Source of the DNA: Marinobacter daepoensis DSM 16072
Lineage (GTDB): Bacteria; Pseudomonadota; Gammaproteobacteria; Pseudomonadales; Oleiphilaceae
Reading direction: 5' to 3'
DNA length: 64,000 bases
NCBI RefSeq assembly: GCF_000421165.1
Contig: NZ_ATWI01000009.1
Span: 682,001-746,000 of the forward strand
Each line of letters begins with the position of its first letter. Within the stretch, counting starts at the first letter, position 1. The position numbers and the translations under genes are program-made. Positions 1 to 8,731 of the stretch are shown here, piece by piece. Under the pieces are notes generated by a model, which was given only the letters and a program-made list of their open reading frames with translations, had not been told where the DNA came from and ran no database searches.

Positions 1-745
1 CCCCCTCCTGCTCATATGAGCGGATCCGCATGACAAATCCCGGAACAACAGCCCCGGACGGCAAAGCAATGAGCTTGTAAGGGGAATCTCCGGTACTGAA
101 GCGGTGCCGGGGCGTGTCCTTCTCAAAGCGCACACCAAACTCACGTCCTTCCTGCCATTCCTGAAAGTCCCTGGCCGGCAACTGCTCACAACACCGTTGG
201 GCGAACACCGAAAAAAACGAGGCGGTATCGGCAATCCCAAGAATAGCAAAGGCATCGGGATCATAGCCTTCAACCGGCGCATGGTGTTCCTGACCAGAGG
301 GGAGATAAACACTGGCTTCTGTCAGGGTAACCGGCGCGTTGTCTCCCTTTTTTTGGACTTCACCCCGGGTATCCGGCGTGAAGTAGCTGACCCGGACAAC
401 GCCATCGGCATCGAGCCAGGTAAAATAGGGTTGGCGCTGCCCAGGTCGAACAAAACCATTTTTCGCCAATTCATTCCCGTCTGGGTAGTTATCGGTCGTA
501 TACTCAGCTGCCGTTTCCAGTGCCAATGCCACCCCTTCGTCGGAGACCGGCTCAGAAGGGGAAAGTGTCTCTTTGCTTTCCTCTGGTTGAGACTCAGGAA
601 TTCGCGAATACTGCACTCGTCCCCGCTCATCCACCCAGGAAAAGTAGCCTTCCCGCTCCGGGCGCTCTCCCCCTGTTTGGCAACCCGACATCAAAGCCAG
701 CGCTACCACGCTGCTCAGAACCTTTCCAGCTCGACCTCGCCCCAT
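1..745 (-). CDS. MalM-like envelope lipoprotein with two DUF4124-like repeats (3' end outside window)
   Basis: My own translation of the minus strand from the ATG at 745 stays open to base 1, so the C-terminus is missing. The N-terminus is a lipoprotein signal with lipobox MSGC (Cys22). Two similar segments, YFSWVDERGRVQYS at about residue 33 and YFTWLDADGVVRVSYF near residue 100, look like DUF4124 modules (aromatic-Trp-Val-Asp-x-x-Gly). The last part visible, with SPYKLIALPSG followed by an I-R-S-Y-like strand, resembles the C-terminal domain of MalM-family periplasmic proteins. It lies 20 bp after the FadL-like gene on the same strand, so it is probably the last visible gene of the operon starting at 4294. 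A role as an envelope accessory to the two outer-membrane barrels is inference; no enzyme motif is visible. Confidence 0.7.
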   Translation of the reverse strand, partial: MGRGRAGKVLSSVVALALMSGCQTGGERPEREGYFSWVDERGRVQYSRIPESQPEESKETLSPSEPVSDEGVALALETAAEYTTDNYPDGNELAKNGFVRPGQRQPYFTWLDADGVVRVSYFTPDTRGEVQKKGDNAPVTLTEASVYLPSGQEHHAPVEGYDPDAFAILGIADTASFFSVFAQRCCEQLPARDFQEWQEGREFGVRFEKDTPRHRFSTGDSPYKLIALPSGAVVPGFVMRIRSYEQEG

Positions 746-764
746 AGCGCCCCCTTTGGCTGAC

Positions 765-2390
765 TCAGAATTTGGTCCGGAAACTCAGACCGGCCATCAC
801 CACTCGCAAGGACGTTTTGACGGTGAGGTCGGCATAGGGGTTATAGATGATGTTGGTGATGTTGGCACAGTTCACGTTGCAACTGGTGTTCGCAGGAATC
901 GTTTCCACGGATTGCAGATACGAAAGGTTCATGTCGATTTCAGTGTCCTTGTCCCACCGATACCCCATACCAATACTGTACAGATTGGCCCCGCCAAAGG
1001 GCGCCATGATCGATCTCTGGTCGTCCGGAATCACCGAGTCACGAATTTCCACCCCGGCCCGGAGATCCAGGCGGGACGACGCGTGAAACTCCATACCAAA
1101 CGCCCAGTTCCATTGGCTTTTGAAACCAAGCGGCAAACGCAGAGTGTCTGAAGTGGCGTTGTCCGGCGACAGAATACGGGCAGCGTTCAGAAATTCGAGG
1201 TTCCGGTCAAACTGGAAATTAAACGCGTCCCACTGGGAGAAGTCCGTCCATCCGACGTCCGCGTTCAGCGTCAGTTTGGGATGAACATCCACGCTGATGC
1301 CGGTTTGAAAGTGCTGCGGATAAACGAGATCCATACTGACGTTTCCAGCCTCTCGCGGCGCCCCCGATGGCAGGCTGAGAATGGCGGAGGTAATAGCCCC
1401 GAGAATCGACCCATTCACGCTTTGCCAGAACCCGGACCAGTCGTCGGTATACTGAATCTCAAACTGGCCTTTAAGGTTCATGTCGGCTTCAGAGGTATAG
1501 CTGGCACCCCAGCGAAACCAGTCGGTTGGCTCCCACATCACCCCCAGGGCATAAGTCGGAGAGATGGTTTCCTGAAGGTTGAGGTTCATCGCTCCAATAT
1601 CATCCCAGGGGCCAACATTTCCCCCGCACAGAGCCAGCCAGGGCTGCAGGGGCTCGTCCCCGCTTTCACAGTTGAAAGCCTCCTGCAGCACTTCCGCCAC
1701 ACCCATCAGCATGTTGGGCGCCCTCATGTACTGGTCGGCGGCAAACCCGAAGTGAGAGAGGTGAATCCCGGCACCCACGGACCACTCGTCGTTGATTTCA
1801 TAACCGACAGTCGGGGACAGGTAGGTTGTTCTCTGCAGGGTCGCAGCCTGGGGCTGATAGCGCCCTGGATCATTTTTATCCCGATAAAAGCCGGCGGCCA
1901 TCGGCAGGTAAAACGCATTGGCAAAGGTCAGTTTCGACCCGGGAGATTTGATGCTGATGCCGGCAGAAGGCGCAACCGCCGGCCCCGGAGGCAGCCTCAG
2001 GATGCCATAACCCGGCACGTACAGCGCCACATTGTTGGTGTGGCTGCTGCTGTTGGCCACCGGGTCGCGCTGCTTGCCAGTTAACGGGTCTTTCTCCAAC
2101 CCGCTGATCCCGAAAATCTCGTAATCGTCATCTGCATAGAAGTCAGCATCGATATCCAGATAGATACTCAGCAGGTTGACCTCCAGCTGGCGCCCATCCA
2201 GTTTGGTCAGGCCGGCTGGATTATAATGAATCGCCATCAACCCTGGAGGGTCGGCAGTCACAGCATTACCCAACGCCAAAGCCTTGGGGTGCAACGTCAG
2301 GTTCTGCGTCATCTGTGCCTGGGCACCGCAGGACATCCCTGCTGCGATGAGCACGGCCAACATATGTCGCTTGTGGCTAGCTTGTCCCAT
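765..2390 (-). CDS. FadL/OmpP1-family outer-membrane transport protein
   Basis: 541 residues with a cleavable signal peptide ending near AQAQ. The mature start carries the FadL-type pattern: a small-residue stretch followed by HYNPAGLTKLDG. The rest alternates hydrophobic and polar residues as expected of a 14-strand barrel and ends in an aromatic residue (SFRTKF), the usual outer-membrane insertion signal. FadL proteins let hydrophobic molecules such as long-chain fatty acids or aromatics through the outer membrane; the substrate here is unknown. The start at 2390 has an AAGGA site five bases upstream. It is 39 bp downstream of the FapF-like gene and 20 bp upstream of the MalM-like lipoprotein, so all are likely co-transcribed. 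A Cys-containing insertion of roughly 40 residues in the middle (around residues 225-265) is longer than in textbook FadL. Confidence 0.85.
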   Translation of the reverse strand: MGQASHKRHMLAVLIAAGMSCGAQAQMTQNLTLHPKALALGNAVTADPPGLMAIHYNPAGLTKLDGRQLEVNLLSIYLDIDADFYADDDYEIFGISGLEKDPLTGKQRDPVANSSSHTNNVALYVPGYGILRLPPGPAVAPSAGISIKSPGSKLTFANAFYLPMAAGFYRDKNDPGRYQPQAATLQRTTYLSPTVGYEINDEWSVGAGIHLSHFGFAADQYMRAPNMLMGVAEVLQEAFNCESGDEPLQPWLALCGGNVGPWDDIGAMNLNLQETISPTYALGVMWEPTDWFRWGASYTSEADMNLKGQFEIQYTDDWSGFWQSVNGSILGAITSAILSLPSGAPREAGNVSMDLVYPQHFQTGISVDVHPKLTLNADVGWTDFSQWDAFNFQFDRNLEFLNAARILSPDNATSDTLRLPLGFKSQWNWAFGMEFHASSRLDLRAGVEIRDSVIPDDQRSIMAPFGGANLYSIGMGYRWDKDTEIDMNLSYLQSVETIPANTSCNVNCANITNIIYNPYADLTVKTSLRVVMAGLSFRTKF

Positions 2391-2429
2391 GAAATCCTTC
2401 CCCTTCCCTTGAAACGTCCTCGAAGCCGA

Positions 2430-3440
2430 TCACTCTTTGAGGCCAGAGAAATTAATGGGCAGGGATATACCCAGGGAGAAGTCCGGCGCATCCTCCGTCA
2501 GACCGATCCCCAGACTGGTGTTCACGATGGTCAGATCGCTCAGGCGTGTCCCCAGGGACAAGCTCAGAAAACCGGTCATCTGGTCCTGCGCCACAGCCTG
2601 GTCACCGTTAGAGAAGGTCAGGACCGTCTCATCGCTGTAACTGAGCTGGCCGGAAATGCTGAGTGAGATATCGTAGGAAAGGGAGTAAGCAAAACCGACA
2701 GACCCCGACAGGCCAAACCCCGGATCCACCTCTTCGAGCAGACGCGCACCCCGAACCTGTTCCAGGCCATCGGCGGTCAGATTATAGGTTGCGCTTACCG
2801 ACCCGAATACCACAACCGGGTCGAGCACTTTAGACATGCTGACACCGCCCCCGAACGAGTAGTAACCGCTGCCGGTCGACAACTGCTCGTTAATATCAAT
2901 TTCGTAGGGGCTGACACCGGTCTTCGTGTTGAAGGTTCCGAAGAAGGTGGTCGAGACCTTCCCGGGTACATAGGCAAAGGGCTGCCAGCGGCCCGTAAAG
3001 GACACATCGCCAAAATCGTAGACGTTCAGCTCGTCCTGAGTGTCATATTTCACCACCAGAGGGACGCGCGTGCCAATCGTCAGGTTATCAAGGAGGCCAT
3101 AGTCGTATGAGAATGCGTTGGTAAAATTGTGGGTAGCGGTAGGAACCACATCCAGATTCCGGACCGAGCCGTTCGAGATCGCCAGGTCCAGACGCTGATC
3201 CCCCGTATAGGAGTAATCAAACGAGTAGTTCAGGGAGTGCGAGCCTTTCTTTTGCAGTGAGTAGTTTTTTTCAGCAGCCTGGAACACCTCCTCAAGCTGC
3301 TTTGTGGAATCCTCATCTCCTTCCTGACGCGCCAGCGCTTCCCGCGCCTGATCAACGTTTCCTTCCTGAGCGATGGCCATGCCCGGAAGCACACCCGCTG
3401 AGGAAACAAGGATAAAACCTCGCACAAACCAACGATTCAT
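2430..3440 (-). CDS. FapF-like outer-membrane beta-barrel with N-terminal helical region
   Basis: 336 residues. A signal peptide (cut near AIAQ) is followed by about 40 charged, helix-forming residues (about 26-65) and then a beta-barrel of alternating strands, ending in a hydrophobic strand. A helical coiled-coil ahead of a barrel is the layout of FapF, the trimeric outer-membrane pore that exports amyloid subunits in the Pseudomonas Fap system. Such genes are often just labelled transporter or meta-pathway outer-membrane protein. It sits 53 bp downstream of a stand-alone C39 peptidase, as FapF sits with FapD, which strengthens the comparison. No FapC-like fibre subunit is visible here. The start at 3440 has GGGAGTCAGG just before the ATG. 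Family-level call only; the cargo is unknown. Confidence 0.65.
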   Translation of the reverse strand: MNRWFVRGFILVSSAGVLPGMAIAQEGNVDQAREALARQEGDEDSTKQLEEVFQAAEKNYSLQKKGSHSLNYSFDYSYTGDQRLDLAISNGSVRNLDVVPTATHNFTNAFSYDYGLLDNLTIGTRVPLVVKYDTQDELNVYDFGDVSFTGRWQPFAYVPGKVSTTFFGTFNTKTGVSPYEIDINEQLSTGSGYYSFGGGVSMSKVLDPVVVFGSVSATYNLTADGLEQVRGARLLEEVDPGFGLSGSVGFAYSLSYDISLSISGQLSYSDETVLTFSNGDQAVAQDQMTGFLSLSLGTRLSDLTIVNTSLGIGLTEDAPDFSLGISLPINFSGLKE

Positions 3441-3493
3441 CCTGACTCCCTACTTTTATTGGTTTTATTCCTGCCGGACACCTGCCCGGAAAA

Positions 3494-4294
3494 TTAATGA
3501 CGACGGTAATGAAGCTGTTTGCGCGTGTTCTCCACGCTACCGTCCGGATTATTCTTCTGGCGTTCCAGCAAGTTCTGGATGCGGCGTTCTGTCGACTCAT
3601 GAAATGCCGGTATCTGCTGCATGGCGAGCAACGTCATTGTCTGGTCATCAACAAAGCGCAGGTCTTCTTCTTTCAGCTCAAGGTTATCCAGGGGCTTGTC
3701 GCTCCCGGGAAAAACGATGAACAGAACGTTGTCGTCCCATTTCTCCTCGAACTGGGCCACCGTAAAGGAAATATTGCCCACAGCCGGGTCGGCCAGATAA
3801 ACACGACCGTCCCGGATGCTTCTCAGCACGACAAAGTGCTTGAAACCAGCATGGTCAATGGGCACGATCGCGGGATGGTCCAGCTCCATGAGATCTTCAA
3901 TAGCCGCCTTGAAACCGCCGGAGGGATACCCGAGCGCGGTGACCAGCCGTTTCATATCAAGCATCGAAAATGCCCGACGCTGGACAATGCGCTCACTTTC
4001 ACCGTAATGAAGCAGGCCTTCCATCACCTGACGCTCTGTCAGTGACCGGCCAACGTAAAAGTTGAGGACGGTGGTCAGTGCAGCGCTGCCGCAGCTGTAG
4101 TCATAGGCCTGACGAACAATATTGCGGAAATTCTGTTCTACCAGAGGTTCAACGCGGGTATCCCATCGCAGCTCTACAGGGCTGGAATCTACTTTTTGCT
4201 CCAGAACAATCGTGCCCCGATCAAACGGCTCCACTTCCGTGGCTTCCTGCACCATGGTGAACGTGAGAATGGATCCGGCCAACACCAGCAGCAT
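3494..4294 (-). CDS. Stand-alone C39 family cysteine peptidase (FapD-like)
   Basis: 266 residues. A hydrophobic N-terminus (residues 1-14) suggests a signal or membrane anchor, placing the domain in the periplasm. The papain-like C39 site is intact: oxyanion Gln62, nucleophile Cys68 in YDYSCGSAA, His153 in FKHFVVL and Asp169 in YLADPA. There is no ABC or membrane domain, unlike bacteriocin exporters, so this is the solitary form found in FapD of the Fap amyloid operon. The C-terminal 60 residues are polar and Arg-rich with no recognised domain. C39 enzymes usually cut leader peptides, often after Gly-Gly, so a secreted peptide substrate is expected but none is seen nearby. It is the first gene of the minus-strand cluster running to the window edge. 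Confidence 0.8.
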   Translation of the reverse strand: MLLVLAGSILTFTMVQEATEVEPFDRGTIVLEQKVDSSPVELRWDTRVEPLVEQNFRNIVRQAYDYSCGSAALTTVLNFYVGRSLTERQVMEGLLHYGESERIVQRRAFSMLDMKRLVTALGYPSGGFKAAIEDLMELDHPAIVPIDHAGFKHFVVLRSIRDGRVYLADPAVGNISFTVAQFEEKWDDNVLFIVFPGSDKPLDNLELKEEDLRFVDDQTMTLLAMQQIPAFHESTERRIQNLLERQKNNPDGSVENTRKQLHYRRH

Positions 4295-4480
4295 TTTGGA
4301 AAGTCCCTGTTTTTATTAGGCGTGCAACTTATCGGGTTACATGTTGTTACCGTACGATACCGAAATCATGGCGGGCTTAAAGATAACTGTGCCTCAAATC
4401 TGTCGCTGCAGAGGGGGCCTGTGGGACCGGGTTTGAGAACTGGTTCAAGGCTGTAAAAAACAGCGAGAAAGGCAGACCGG

Positions 4481-5944
4481 TCAGAGCGTAAACACCAGCC
4501 CGAGGAGTGCGTAAGTAATCAGGGTAACCACGGCAATGCCCATCAGGTTCAGGGCGAATCCCGCCCGAATCATCTCAGAGATCTGCATGTGGCCACTGGA
4601 AAAGACAATCGCATTCGGTGGCGTCGCCACCGGCATCATAAACGCACAACTGGCGGCAATGGCGGCGGGCACCGTCAACAGGAGTGGTGATACGCCCTGG
4701 GCCATCGCCAGCGCCCCCAGCAGCGGAAGAAAAGCCGCGGCCGTCGCGGTATTGCTGGTGACTTCTGTCAGGAAAATGATGACAGTGGCAACAATGACCA
4801 TCATCATCAACGTCGGCAATGCTCCGGCAACTCCCAGGCTACTGGCGATCCAGCCTGCCAGCCCGGAACTGCTGATAACCCCGGCCATGGCCAGCCCGCC
4901 GCCAAATAACAGCAACACCCCCCAGGGCAGTTTGTTGGCAGAATCCCAGTCCAGAATAAAGGTACGGGTGCGGGTGTCGACCGGGATCAGGAACATGGCG
5001 ATTGCCGCCGCAATGGCAATACCGGTATCACTCAACCACGGCATCAGAGCCCCGGACACCAGCGGACGGGCGACCCACGCCACCGCAGTGGCCAGAAACA
5101 CCACAGCAACCAGTTTCTCGCCCCGGGTCATGGGCCCGAGTTTCGCCAGCTCCTCACGAATCATCTGGCCGCTATCGGCCACCTCATCAAGACCAAAATC
5201 CTTACGGGTCAACCACCACCAGGTCAACGTTAGCATGACCACAGTCACCGGCACCCCAAGAATCATCCACTGGGCAAACCCCACCGATACGCCCTGATTT
5301 TCACTGAGATAAGCGGCCAGCAGTGCATTGGGCGGAGTACCGATCAGAGTCGCGATTCCGCCGATACTGGCCGAATAGGCGATCGCAAGCAGCAAGGCCG
5401 TGGCATAGCGCCGCACAGCCTCTGGACGGGAACCGTCCATCATTGCCACCACCGAAAGTCCAATCGGGAGCATCATGATGGTCGTTGCGGTGTTGCTTAC
5501 CCACATACTCAAGAAGGCGGTCGCCAGCATAAAGCCCGCAATCTGCCGTTTTGGCCGGTCTCCCATCGCCCTCAGGGTCACGAGCGCAATACGCCGATGC
5601 AGATTCCAGCGCTGCATCGCCAGCCCCAGCGTGAAACCACCTAGAAACAGAAAAATAATGGGGTTGGCGTAAGGGGATGTTGCCTGCCCGATGCTGCCAA
5701 GACCAAGAGCCGGCACCAGCACTATCGGCAGCAAGGCCGTCGCCGGGATGGGGATCGCCTCGGTAGACCACCAGGTTGCCATCAGCAACATCAGGCCGAG
5801 GGCCCCCCAGGCTTCCTGTGCCATGCCACCCGGAGCAGGCAGTACGACGGTCGCCAGCAGAAAACAGGCACCCAATACCAGCCCTGCAATCTGGCTTCTC
5901 GGCAACCCGGGCCGGGGGTTGTGTTCTTCGTATGGCGTGCTCAT
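4481..5944 (-). CDS. SLC13/DASS family sodium:dicarboxylate symporter
   Basis: 487 residues with about 11-13 hydrophobic segments. Family marks are WWSTEAIPIPATALLPI near the N-terminus and the two inverted-repeat SNT motifs, SNTATTIMMLPIG and, in the second half, TSNTATAAAFLPLL, which bind sodium and carboxylate in this family. A C-terminal MPVATPPNAIVFSSG matches the SLC13 signature. It should import C4-dicarboxylates or related anions driven by sodium across the inner membrane; sulfate is a less likely substrate. It stands 186 bp upstream of the C39 gene on the same strand and 31 bp after the DksA-like gene, so it may be co-transcribed with the latter. The exact substrate cannot be read from sequence. 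Confidence 0.88.
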   Translation of the reverse strand: MSTPYEEHNPRPGLPRSQIAGLVLGACFLLATVVLPAPGGMAQEAWGALGLMLLMATWWSTEAIPIPATALLPIVLVPALGLGSIGQATSPYANPIIFLFLGGFTLGLAMQRWNLHRRIALVTLRAMGDRPKRQIAGFMLATAFLSMWVSNTATTIMMLPIGLSVVAMMDGSRPEAVRRYATALLLAIAYSASIGGIATLIGTPPNALLAAYLSENQGVSVGFAQWMILGVPVTVVMLTLTWWWLTRKDFGLDEVADSGQMIREELAKLGPMTRGEKLVAVVFLATAVAWVARPLVSGALMPWLSDTGIAIAAAIAMFLIPVDTRTRTFILDWDSANKLPWGVLLLFGGGLAMAGVISSSGLAGWIASSLGVAGALPTLMMMVIVATVIIFLTEVTSNTATAAAFLPLLGALAMAQGVSPLLLTVPAAIAASCAFMMPVATPPNAIVFSSGHMQISEMIRAGFALNLMGIAVVTLITYALLGLVFTL

Positions 5945-5975
5945 CCGTTCACTCTGGCCTCAGGGATGAAAACCA

Positions 5976-6296
5976 TCAGTCTTCGGCACAATCGACACAC
6001 ACGGTAGTGTAGGGCAACACCTGAAGGCGCCGGGGATCAATCTCGCAGCCACAACGCTCACACTCGTCTCCAACACCCTGAGCAATCCGCTCCAGAGCGT
6101 GATCAATCTGCCGAAGTTCCACGCGGGCTTCCTGCTCCAGAGAATCCACGACTTCGTCGTTCTGGGTCTGCGTTGCCTGCTCCTCAAAGTCTTTTTCCAG
6201 AGCCCCGGCTTCCCGGCGCTGGTGTGCCCGGTAGCGGACAAGGCGCGATTCCAGATCTGCCTTCAACGTCTCAAGTTCTGACTGCCGATTTGCCAT
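5976..6296 (-). CDS. DksA/TraR-type C4 zinc-finger protein
   Basis: 106 residues from the ATG at 6296, chosen because GGGGGAAGG lies just upstream; an in-frame ATG at 6320 has no such site. The N-terminal two thirds is a charged helical hairpin, and the C-terminus carries a zinc finger with CERC and CVDC pairs 17 residues apart, as in TraR/DksA proteins that enter the RNA polymerase secondary channel. It lacks the DxxDxA acidic tip that defines true DksA, and is shorter than DksA (about 150 residues), so a YbiI/TraR-like role is more likely. It is divergent from phaP across 142 bp. Confidence 0.8.
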   Translation of the reverse strand: MANRQSELETLKADLESRLVRYRAHQRREAGALEKDFEEQATQTQNDEVVDSLEQEARVELRQIDHALERIAQGVGDECERCGCEIDPRRLQVLPYTTVCVDCAED

Positions 6297-6360
6297 TGCC
6301 TTCCCCCTCACATCGACCACACTTACTCACTATAGACTAAGAGATCTCACAGAGCCGGGC

Positions 6361-6374
6361 TTGACGCCTGTCAA
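6361..6374. promoter_or_regulatory. Small palindrome in the dksA-like/phaP divergent region
   Basis: TTGACGCCTGTCAA is a near-perfect dyad midway between two divergent genes. It includes a TTGAC that could serve as a -35 box on either strand, but I could not match a good -10 at normal spacing. It could be a regulator site for phaP; nothing ties it to a named regulator. Confidence 0.25.
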
Positions 6375-6438
6375 AATCATGTCACCGGAGGTGAACTAAA
6401 CTGAGAACTCGGACACCCAAAACAAAGGAGCTGTAAAA

Positions 6439-6783
6439 ATGAATCAGGATCTGATCGAAAAAGCCAATCGCCTGAATGAAACACTGTTTAGCCAGTTCAG
6501 CAAAGCCGCCGAAATGCAGATGGATGCCTTTCGTCGCTATGCCGATGTCGCCATGGATCAAGCCAGGAAAGCCTCAGAAGTCCGTGATATTGAAGGGCTG
6601 AAAAAGCTGACCACGGAACAGGCCGAGACGCTGAAGTCCCTGAGCGAACAGTTCACGACAGACTGGAAAGCCTGGCAGGACTACTTCACGGAAACCCGCA
6701 CCCAGGTACAAAGTGTTTTTGAGCAGAACCCTGCTGACTCCACAGATGAAAAAGCACCCACAGGCCCGGAACCCAAAGCCTGA
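6439..6783 (+). CDS. phaP: Phasin family protein
   Basis: 114 residues, almost wholly amphipathic helix with heptad spacing and no signal peptide, and an acidic, proline-rich tail. The N-terminal pattern (LNETLFSQFSKAAEMQMDAF) is that of the phasin_2 family. Phasins coat polyhydroxyalkanoate granules and steer granule number and synthase activity. It has a good ribosome site (AAAGGAGCTG) and lies 67 bp upstream of the PHA synthase gene, which supports the call. A hairpin separates the two genes and may set a high phasin-to-synthase ratio. Confidence 0.88.
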   Translation: MNQDLIEKANRLNETLFSQFSKAAEMQMDAFRRYADVAMDQARKASEVRDIEGLKKLTTEQAETLKSLSEQFTTDWKAWQDYFTETRTQVQSVFEQNPADSTDEKAPTGPEPKA

Positions 6784-6798
6784 CGGAGCATAACCACA

Positions 6799-6830
6799 AT
6801 GGCCGGAGTGTTTCATTCCGGCCATTTTCA
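6799..6830 (+). terminator. Perfect 10-bp hairpin between phaP and phaC (possible attenuator)
   Basis: Arms AATGGCCGGA (6799-6808) and TCCGGCCATT (6817-6826) pair completely around an 8-base loop, followed by only a short T-rich stretch. It is more likely a partial terminator or a 3' stabiliser for phasin mRNA than a full stop. Confidence 0.55.
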
Positions 6831-6850
6831 TTGAGAAACAGGAGTTTCCC

Positions 6851-8653
6851 ATGTTTGGTCTGGAGTTCATCAGCAAAACGGCAAGTCAGCTCGTCAACCG
6901 TTTCGAAACAAACGTTCGTCAGGGCCAGCAGCAACTTGAGAAATGGCTGGGCGACACCGGGCTGATAGACGACACCAAAATATCCACCCTGAGTGAAATC
7001 TCGGACGCTTACCGGGCCATGGCGGAAGACCTGTTCCTCCATCCCCTGAGGTTTGTCAGCGCGGAACTGGACCTGACCCGGAAACATCTGGGGCTGGCAC
7101 GCTATACCTTCATCAGACTTTCAGGGAAACCCACCGACCCCATTGCCGTGCCAGACCCAGACGACCGCCGGTTTCTGGCCGAAGACTGGCACAAACACCT
7201 ATCTTTCGATGTGCTCCAGCAAGCGTACCTGATCAACTCAAGGGCATTTCTCAACTGGGTTGAAGGGATGGAAGGGTTACCGGGGCCTGGCCGGGACCAG
7301 TTGCTGTTCTATGCCCGCCAGCTCACCAGTGCACTCTCTCCGTCCAACTACCCGTTAACAAACCCGGAAGTCCTGAGGATCACCTGGGAACGCAAAGGCA
7401 TGAATCTGGTGGATGGCGCCCGAAACCTCGCGGAAGATGTACGCCAGAACCCCAACCTGTTCAATGTCGGCATGACCGACCGATCGGCTTTCGAGGTCGG
7501 TGTCAATCTGGCAACCACCCCAGGCCAAGTGGTGTATCAGAACGAACTGATGCAGCTTATCCAGTACAACCCGACAACCGACACCGTCGCCAGGCGACCA
7601 GTACTGATTGTTCCCCCCTGGATCAACAAGTTCTACATCCTGGACCTGACCGAGCGTAACTCCTTCATTCGCTGGCTGGTGGATCAGGGCCAGACCGTTT
7701 TTGTCGTGTCCTGGCGTAACCCCGGCCCGGCACAGCGGGACAAAGGCTGGGATGACTATATGATGCTGGGCCCTCTGGCCGCTGCCGACGCGGTGACCGA
7801 AGCAACCGGCGAGCAACAGATGAACGCCATCGGTTATTGCATCGGCGGCACCCTGCTGGGAACCACCATGGCGTGGCTCGAAAAGAGAAAACGCCAGCCG
7901 TTTACAAGCACCACCTACCTCACCACCCTGCTCGACTTTTCCGACCCCGGCGGCATCGGGGTGTTCATCAACGATCATTCCATCCGCGGTATCGAGCGAA
8001 CCATGGCGAGGAAAGGCTACCTCGACGGACGAGCCATGGCATTTACATTCAACCTGTTAAGGGAAAACGATCTGTTCTGGTCCTACTGGACCAACAATTA
8101 TCTCAAGGGCCTGAAACCCAAGGCCTTTGATCTGCTTTACTGGAATACGGACGGCACCAACCTGCCCGCTCGTATGCACAGTTACTACCTCCGGGAAATG
8201 TATCTGCACAACCGTCTGGTGGAACCGGATGCGCTAACCATCGCAGGCGAATCCATCAATCTGTCACAGATAACCGTGCCATCGTTCTTTTTGTCGGCAA
8301 GACAGGATCATATAGCGAAGTGGAAAACCACCTACAAGGGTGCCAGTGTGTACGGAGGCGACGTGCGCTTTGTTCTGTCTGGCTCCGGCCACATAGCCGG
8401 CGTCATCAACCCGCCTTACAAAGAGAAGTACGGCTACTGGACCAATGACCAGCCAGCTAACGAGCCTGATGCCTGGTTCGACCAGGCTGAACACCATCCT
8501 GGCTCCTGGTGGCCACACTGGCGCCGCTGGCTGGCCACACACGAGGGAGAACAGGTCAAGCCGCGTATACCCGGCGACCATAATCTTGAGGTTATTGAAG
8601 AAGCACCTGGCAGCTATGTGAAAATCAAGGCAGCGGAAGCCGGTCGTTGCTAA
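6851..8653 (+). CDS. phaC: Class I poly(R)-hydroxyalkanoate synthase
   Basis: 600 residues, the usual size for class I PhaC. The alpha/beta-hydrolase core carries the lipase-like box with nucleophile Cys330 in GYCIGGT, Asp486 in SARQDHIAKW and His514 in SGSGHIAGV, matching the catalytic triad of PHA synthases. It polymerises (R)-3-hydroxyacyl-CoA, most likely 3-hydroxybutyryl-CoA for this class, at the granule surface. The preceding phasin gene fits. No phaA, phaB or depolymerase gene is close, so monomer supply must be encoded elsewhere. The ATG at 6851 has AGGAG upstream (AAACAGGAGTTTCCC). Confidence 0.95.
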   Translation: MFGLEFISKTASQLVNRFETNVRQGQQQLEKWLGDTGLIDDTKISTLSEISDAYRAMAEDLFLHPLRFVSAELDLTRKHLGLARYTFIRLSGKPTDPIAVPDPDDRRFLAEDWHKHLSFDVLQQAYLINSRAFLNWVEGMEGLPGPGRDQLLFYARQLTSALSPSNYPLTNPEVLRITWERKGMNLVDGARNLAEDVRQNPNLFNVGMTDRSAFEVGVNLATTPGQVVYQNELMQLIQYNPTTDTVARRPVLIVPPWINKFYILDLTERNSFIRWLVDQGQTVFVVSWRNPGPAQRDKGWDDYMMLGPLAAADAVTEATGEQQMNAIGYCIGGTLLGTTMAWLEKRKRQPFTSTTYLTTLLDFSDPGGIGVFINDHSIRGIERTMARKGYLDGRAMAFTFNLLRENDLFWSYWTNNYLKGLKPKAFDLLYWNTDGTNLPARMHSYYLREMYLHNRLVEPDALTIAGESINLSQITVPSFFLSARQDHIAKWKTTYKGASVYGGDVRFVLSGSGHIAGVINPPYKEKYGYWTNDQPANEPDAWFDQAEHHPGSWWPHWRRWLATHEGEQVKPRIPGDHNLEVIEEAPGSYVKIKAAEAGRC

Positions 8654-8731
8654 ACTACACCAAAAGATGATCGGTCATTCATTTATTCTGTGCCGTCATC
8701 CGGCAACCGATCACAATCGACAGGAGTGCCG

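Noticed and set aside
322..763. Plus- and minus-strand small frames in the first 760 bases
   Set aside because: They overlap the lipoprotein frame running from 745 to the edge, which has a signal peptide and domain marks; the others do not.
4336..4350. GTTAC direct repeats 10 bp apart upstream of the C39 gene
   Set aside because: Too short to separate from chance without comparison to related loci.
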